DNA of 6,527 nt from Clostridia bacterium (lineage in GTDB: Bacteria > Bacillota_A > Clostridia > Oscillospirales > Acutalibacteraceae), in assembly GCA_017390825.1 (NCBI GenBank), contig JAFPAK010000361.1, positions 1 to 6,527 on the forward strand, read 5' to 3'. Below the pieces are notes generated by a model. That model worked only from the letters and a program-made list of their open reading frames with translations, did not search any database and was not told the DNA's origin. Both the position numbers and the translations under genes were made by a program. This document shows positions 5,225-6,527 of the stretch, one piece after another. Each line of letters opens with the position of its first letter. The first letter of the stretch is position 1.

Positions 5225-6067
5225 ATGAGCCAAATAGCAGACGACAATTATTTTGTTGTTAATGGTTGGATGATAAACAAGTTAAATCTTAGCGGTACAG
5301 AATTAATGACTTTTGCTATTATATATGGGTTTTGTCAGCACGATAATATGCAGGGCGAATTTCGGGGGAGTTTGCAATACTTAGCCGATTTTACTGGATC
5401 AACAAAAGCAACAATTATAAAAGTGCTTAAATCGTTGGGGCAAAAAGGCTATATTAACAAATCTGAATATTACCAAAACAACGTAAAATTTTGTACCTAT
5501 AAAATTAATACAACGGTGGTTAATAATTATATAGGTGGTATAAAAAATATACCGGGGGGTGGTATAAAAAATTGCATAGGTGGTATAAAAAATATACCGG
5601 GGGGTGGTATAAAAAATATACCTAATAATATATATATAAATAATAACAATATAAATAAAAATATAAATAATAATATTATGTCGGCTAACGCCGACGGCAG
5701 AGAAGTTTTTAACTATAAAAAAATTGTAGATCTGTTTAATGAAATTTGCGTCTCCTTGCCAAAAGTCAAGGAGATAAATGACGAAAGAAAACGCAAGATT
5801 AAAAACGCAGATAAAAAATTAAACGGTGATTACAAAACGTTTTTTGAAAAGGTCGAAAATTCAGATTTTTTATCGGGCAGAAATGGTGCGTGGTGTAATT
5901 GCTGTTTTGACTGGATTTTTAAGCCTGCAAACATAACGAAAATAATGGAGGGGAACTATGACAACAGAGAACGACAACCGACAGCAGGAACAGGAGCAAA
6001 TGCAGAGCCTGAACGAGATTCTGAATGGGGCAGAATTAAAGAGGCACTGGACGCACAGTCTTGGTAA
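5225..6067 (+). CDS. Phage replication initiator, winged-helix/DnaD-like
   Basis: This 280-aa protein probably binds the phage origin and recruits the helicase loader encoded next. The N-terminal winged-helix domain (~8-95) has the family opening NYFVVNGWMINKLNLSGTEL and an HTH-like segment SLQYLADFTGSTKATIIKVLKSLGQKGYI (49-77). Residues 103-133 are a repetitive basic linker (GGIKNIPGG-type units), followed by an Asn/Ile-rich stretch (134-151). The C-terminal domain (~163-245), including LFNEICVSLPKVKEINDERK and FDWIFKPANITKIMEGNYD, matches the C-terminal region of many Bacillota phage replisome organisers. The start is ATG 5225, with AGAGGTGG at 5213-5220; the frame is open further upstream, but only through the promoter-terminator leader. 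The last ~37 codons overlap the loader gene in another frame. The family call is firm; origin binding is inferred from relatives. Confidence 0.88.
   Translation: MSQIADDNYFVVNGWMINKLNLSGTELMTFAIIYGFCQHDNMQGEFRGSLQYLADFTGSTKATIIKVLKSLGQKGYINKSEYYQNNVKFCTYKINTTVVNNYIGGIKNIPGGGIKNCIGGIKNIPGGGIKNIPNNIYINNNNINKNINNNIMSANADGREVFNYKKIVDLFNEICVSLPKVKEINDERKRKIKNADKKLNGDYKTFFEKVENSDFLSGRNGAWCNCCFDWIFKPANITKIMEGNYDNRERQPTAGTGANAEPERDSEWGRIKEALDAQSW
5534..5623 (+). repeat. Four direct repeats with internal dyad (iteron-like) inside the initiator gene
   Basis: GGTGGTATAAAAAAT occurs perfectly at 5534-5548, 5558-5572, 5579-5593 and 5603-5617, spaced 24, 21 and 24 nt apart, all multiples of three. Viewed at larger scale, this is a 45-nt unit repeated twice (5534-5578, 5579-5623), with differences only near the unit ends. 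Copies 1, 3 and 4 extend into the dyad GGTATA-AAAAA-TATACC; copy 2 has lost the right arm (TTGCATAGG). The repeats encode the GGIKNIPGG linker. They resemble initiator-binding iterons of phage origins, although a protein-level linker repeat is the alternative. Confidence 0.88.
5623..5679 (+). other. Extremely A+T-rich tract, candidate DNA-unwinding element
   Basis: All but one of these 57 bases are A or T; the single exception is a C at 5647. The tract directly follows the four direct repeats and encodes the Asn/Ile-rich segment of the initiator. An A+T-rich tract beside iterons is the standard layout of an origin melting site. The composition is observed; the origin role is inferred. Confidence 0.45.
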
Positions 6068-6527
6068 AGAAATCAAACCGTTTGATTCGATTGAGGTTTT
6101 AAACTCAGCCAAAGGCAAATTAGGCTATTACGATTGTGAGAAATGCAAAAATAAAGGCGTCATTTATTACAGAGCAGAAAACGGCGAGGAACTCTTCCGA
6201 GACTGCGAATGTTTGAAGATCAGAAATTCTATTCGACTTGTAGAAAAATCGGGGCTTAAAAACGTATTGAAAAAATATACATTTCGGACGTTTAAAGCTG
6301 ATACAGAGTTTACAAGATATGTTTATGCAAAGGCACAGGCGTTTTTCAAAGAGGTTGAAAAAAACACAGACGGGGTCAAATGGTTTTACTTTGGCGGTCA
6401 AGTAGGGTGCGGCAAGACTCATATATGTACGGCGATAGTCGGGGAATTGCTTACAAAGCAAAACAAGCCTACACTGTATATGCAATGGCGAGAAGATGTT
6501 ACAAACTTAAAGGCGAACGTAATGAAC
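5958..6527 (+). CDS. DnaC-like helicase loader / AAA+ ATPase, 3' end missing
   Basis: The first 190 residues are present and the gene continues past the window. After a Gln/Glu-rich N-terminus (1-25) comes a probable zinc-binding element, C60-x2-C63 with C83-x-C85, then a helical linker (GLKNVLKKYTFRTFKAD, ~99-115). The P-loop GQVGCGKT (147-154) is followed by a strand and a W-R-E-D segment (177-180). This order matches phage DnaC/DnaI-type loaders, which bind the replicative helicase and place it on DNA opened by the initiator. The IstB family is a less likely alternative given the location. ATG 5958 is favoured, with GGAGGGG at 5947-5953. A second in-frame ATG at 6000 also has AGGAG upstream, but too close. 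The start region overlaps the initiator gene by 110 nt in a different frame, so translation is probably coupled. Confidence 0.88.
   Translation, partial: MTTENDNRQQEQEQMQSLNEILNGAELKRHWTHSLGKEIKPFDSIEVLNSAKGKLGYYDCEKCKNKGVIYYRAENGEELFRDCECLKIRNSIRLVEKSGLKNVLKKYTFRTFKADTEFTRYVYAKAQAFFKEVEKNTDGVKWFYFGGQVGCGKTHICTAIVGELLTKQNKPTLYMQWREDVTNLKANVMN

Noticed and set aside
5534..5623. CRISPR-like repeat array
   Set aside because: Repeats are only 15 nt with 6-9 nt between them, the intervals are not unique spacers, and the whole array is an open coding frame.
849..6485. Minus-strand ORFs of 61-121 codons scattered through the window
   Set aside because: All lie opposite well-supported plus-strand genes, encode Cys/Ser/Leu-rich sequences without recognisable domains, and lack operon context.

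Overview
The window looks like the early, replication-and-recombination module of a tailed phage or prophage from a low-GC Bacillota host, most likely a Clostridia or Ruminococcaceae-type gut bacterium. The evidence is the gene content (DUF1351, RecT, MBL hydrolase, PP-loop protein, SSB, orphan C5 methyltransferase, DnaD-type initiator, DnaC-type loader), strong AGGAGG-type ribosome binding sites, A+T-rich codon use, and the fact that every real gene lies on the plus strand with tight spacing. No integrase, structural gene, tRNA, rRNA or CRISPR array is visible, so prophage and free phage cannot be told apart.

Block 1 (1-3556) is a compact run of six genes: the C-terminal end of a DUF1351 protein, a RecT single-strand annealing protein, a WalJ/YycJ-like metallo-beta-lactamase-fold hydrolase with a TTG start, a cysteine-rich PAPS-reductase-like PP-loop protein, a 68-aa protein of unknown function, and a phage SSB with an intact DDLPF tip. 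Gaps are 4 to 33 nt or short overlaps (8 and 4 nt), which suggests one coupled transcript. RecT and SSB would work together on single-stranded DNA, and the MBL protein is a candidate nuclease partner.

Block 2 (3557-5043) starts with a 138-nt non-coding stretch holding a long imperfect hairpin (3598-3663). It continues with a 33-aa microprotein ORF and a 414-aa cytosine-C5 DNA methyltransferase with all main catalytic motifs and a long, internally repetitive specificity region. No restriction endonuclease is present, so the enzyme is probably an orphan that protects phage DNA.

Block 3 (5044-6527) starts with a near-consensus extended -10 promoter (5049-5077). A leader of about 140 nt follows, carrying a strong intrinsic terminator (5151-5196) upstream of the next gene. 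That gene is a 280-aa winged-helix/DnaD-type replication initiator. Its middle contains four direct repeats with an embedded dyad, followed by 57 nt that are almost pure A+T, which resembles an origin of replication built into the initiator gene. A DnaC-like helicase loader overlaps its 3' end by 110 nt and runs off the window.

The most interesting signals are the promoter-terminator leader (a possible small RNA or attenuator controlling initiation), the iteron-plus-AT-rich origin candidate, the non-canonical PP-loop protein placed between recombination genes, and the hairpin upstream of the methyltransferase.
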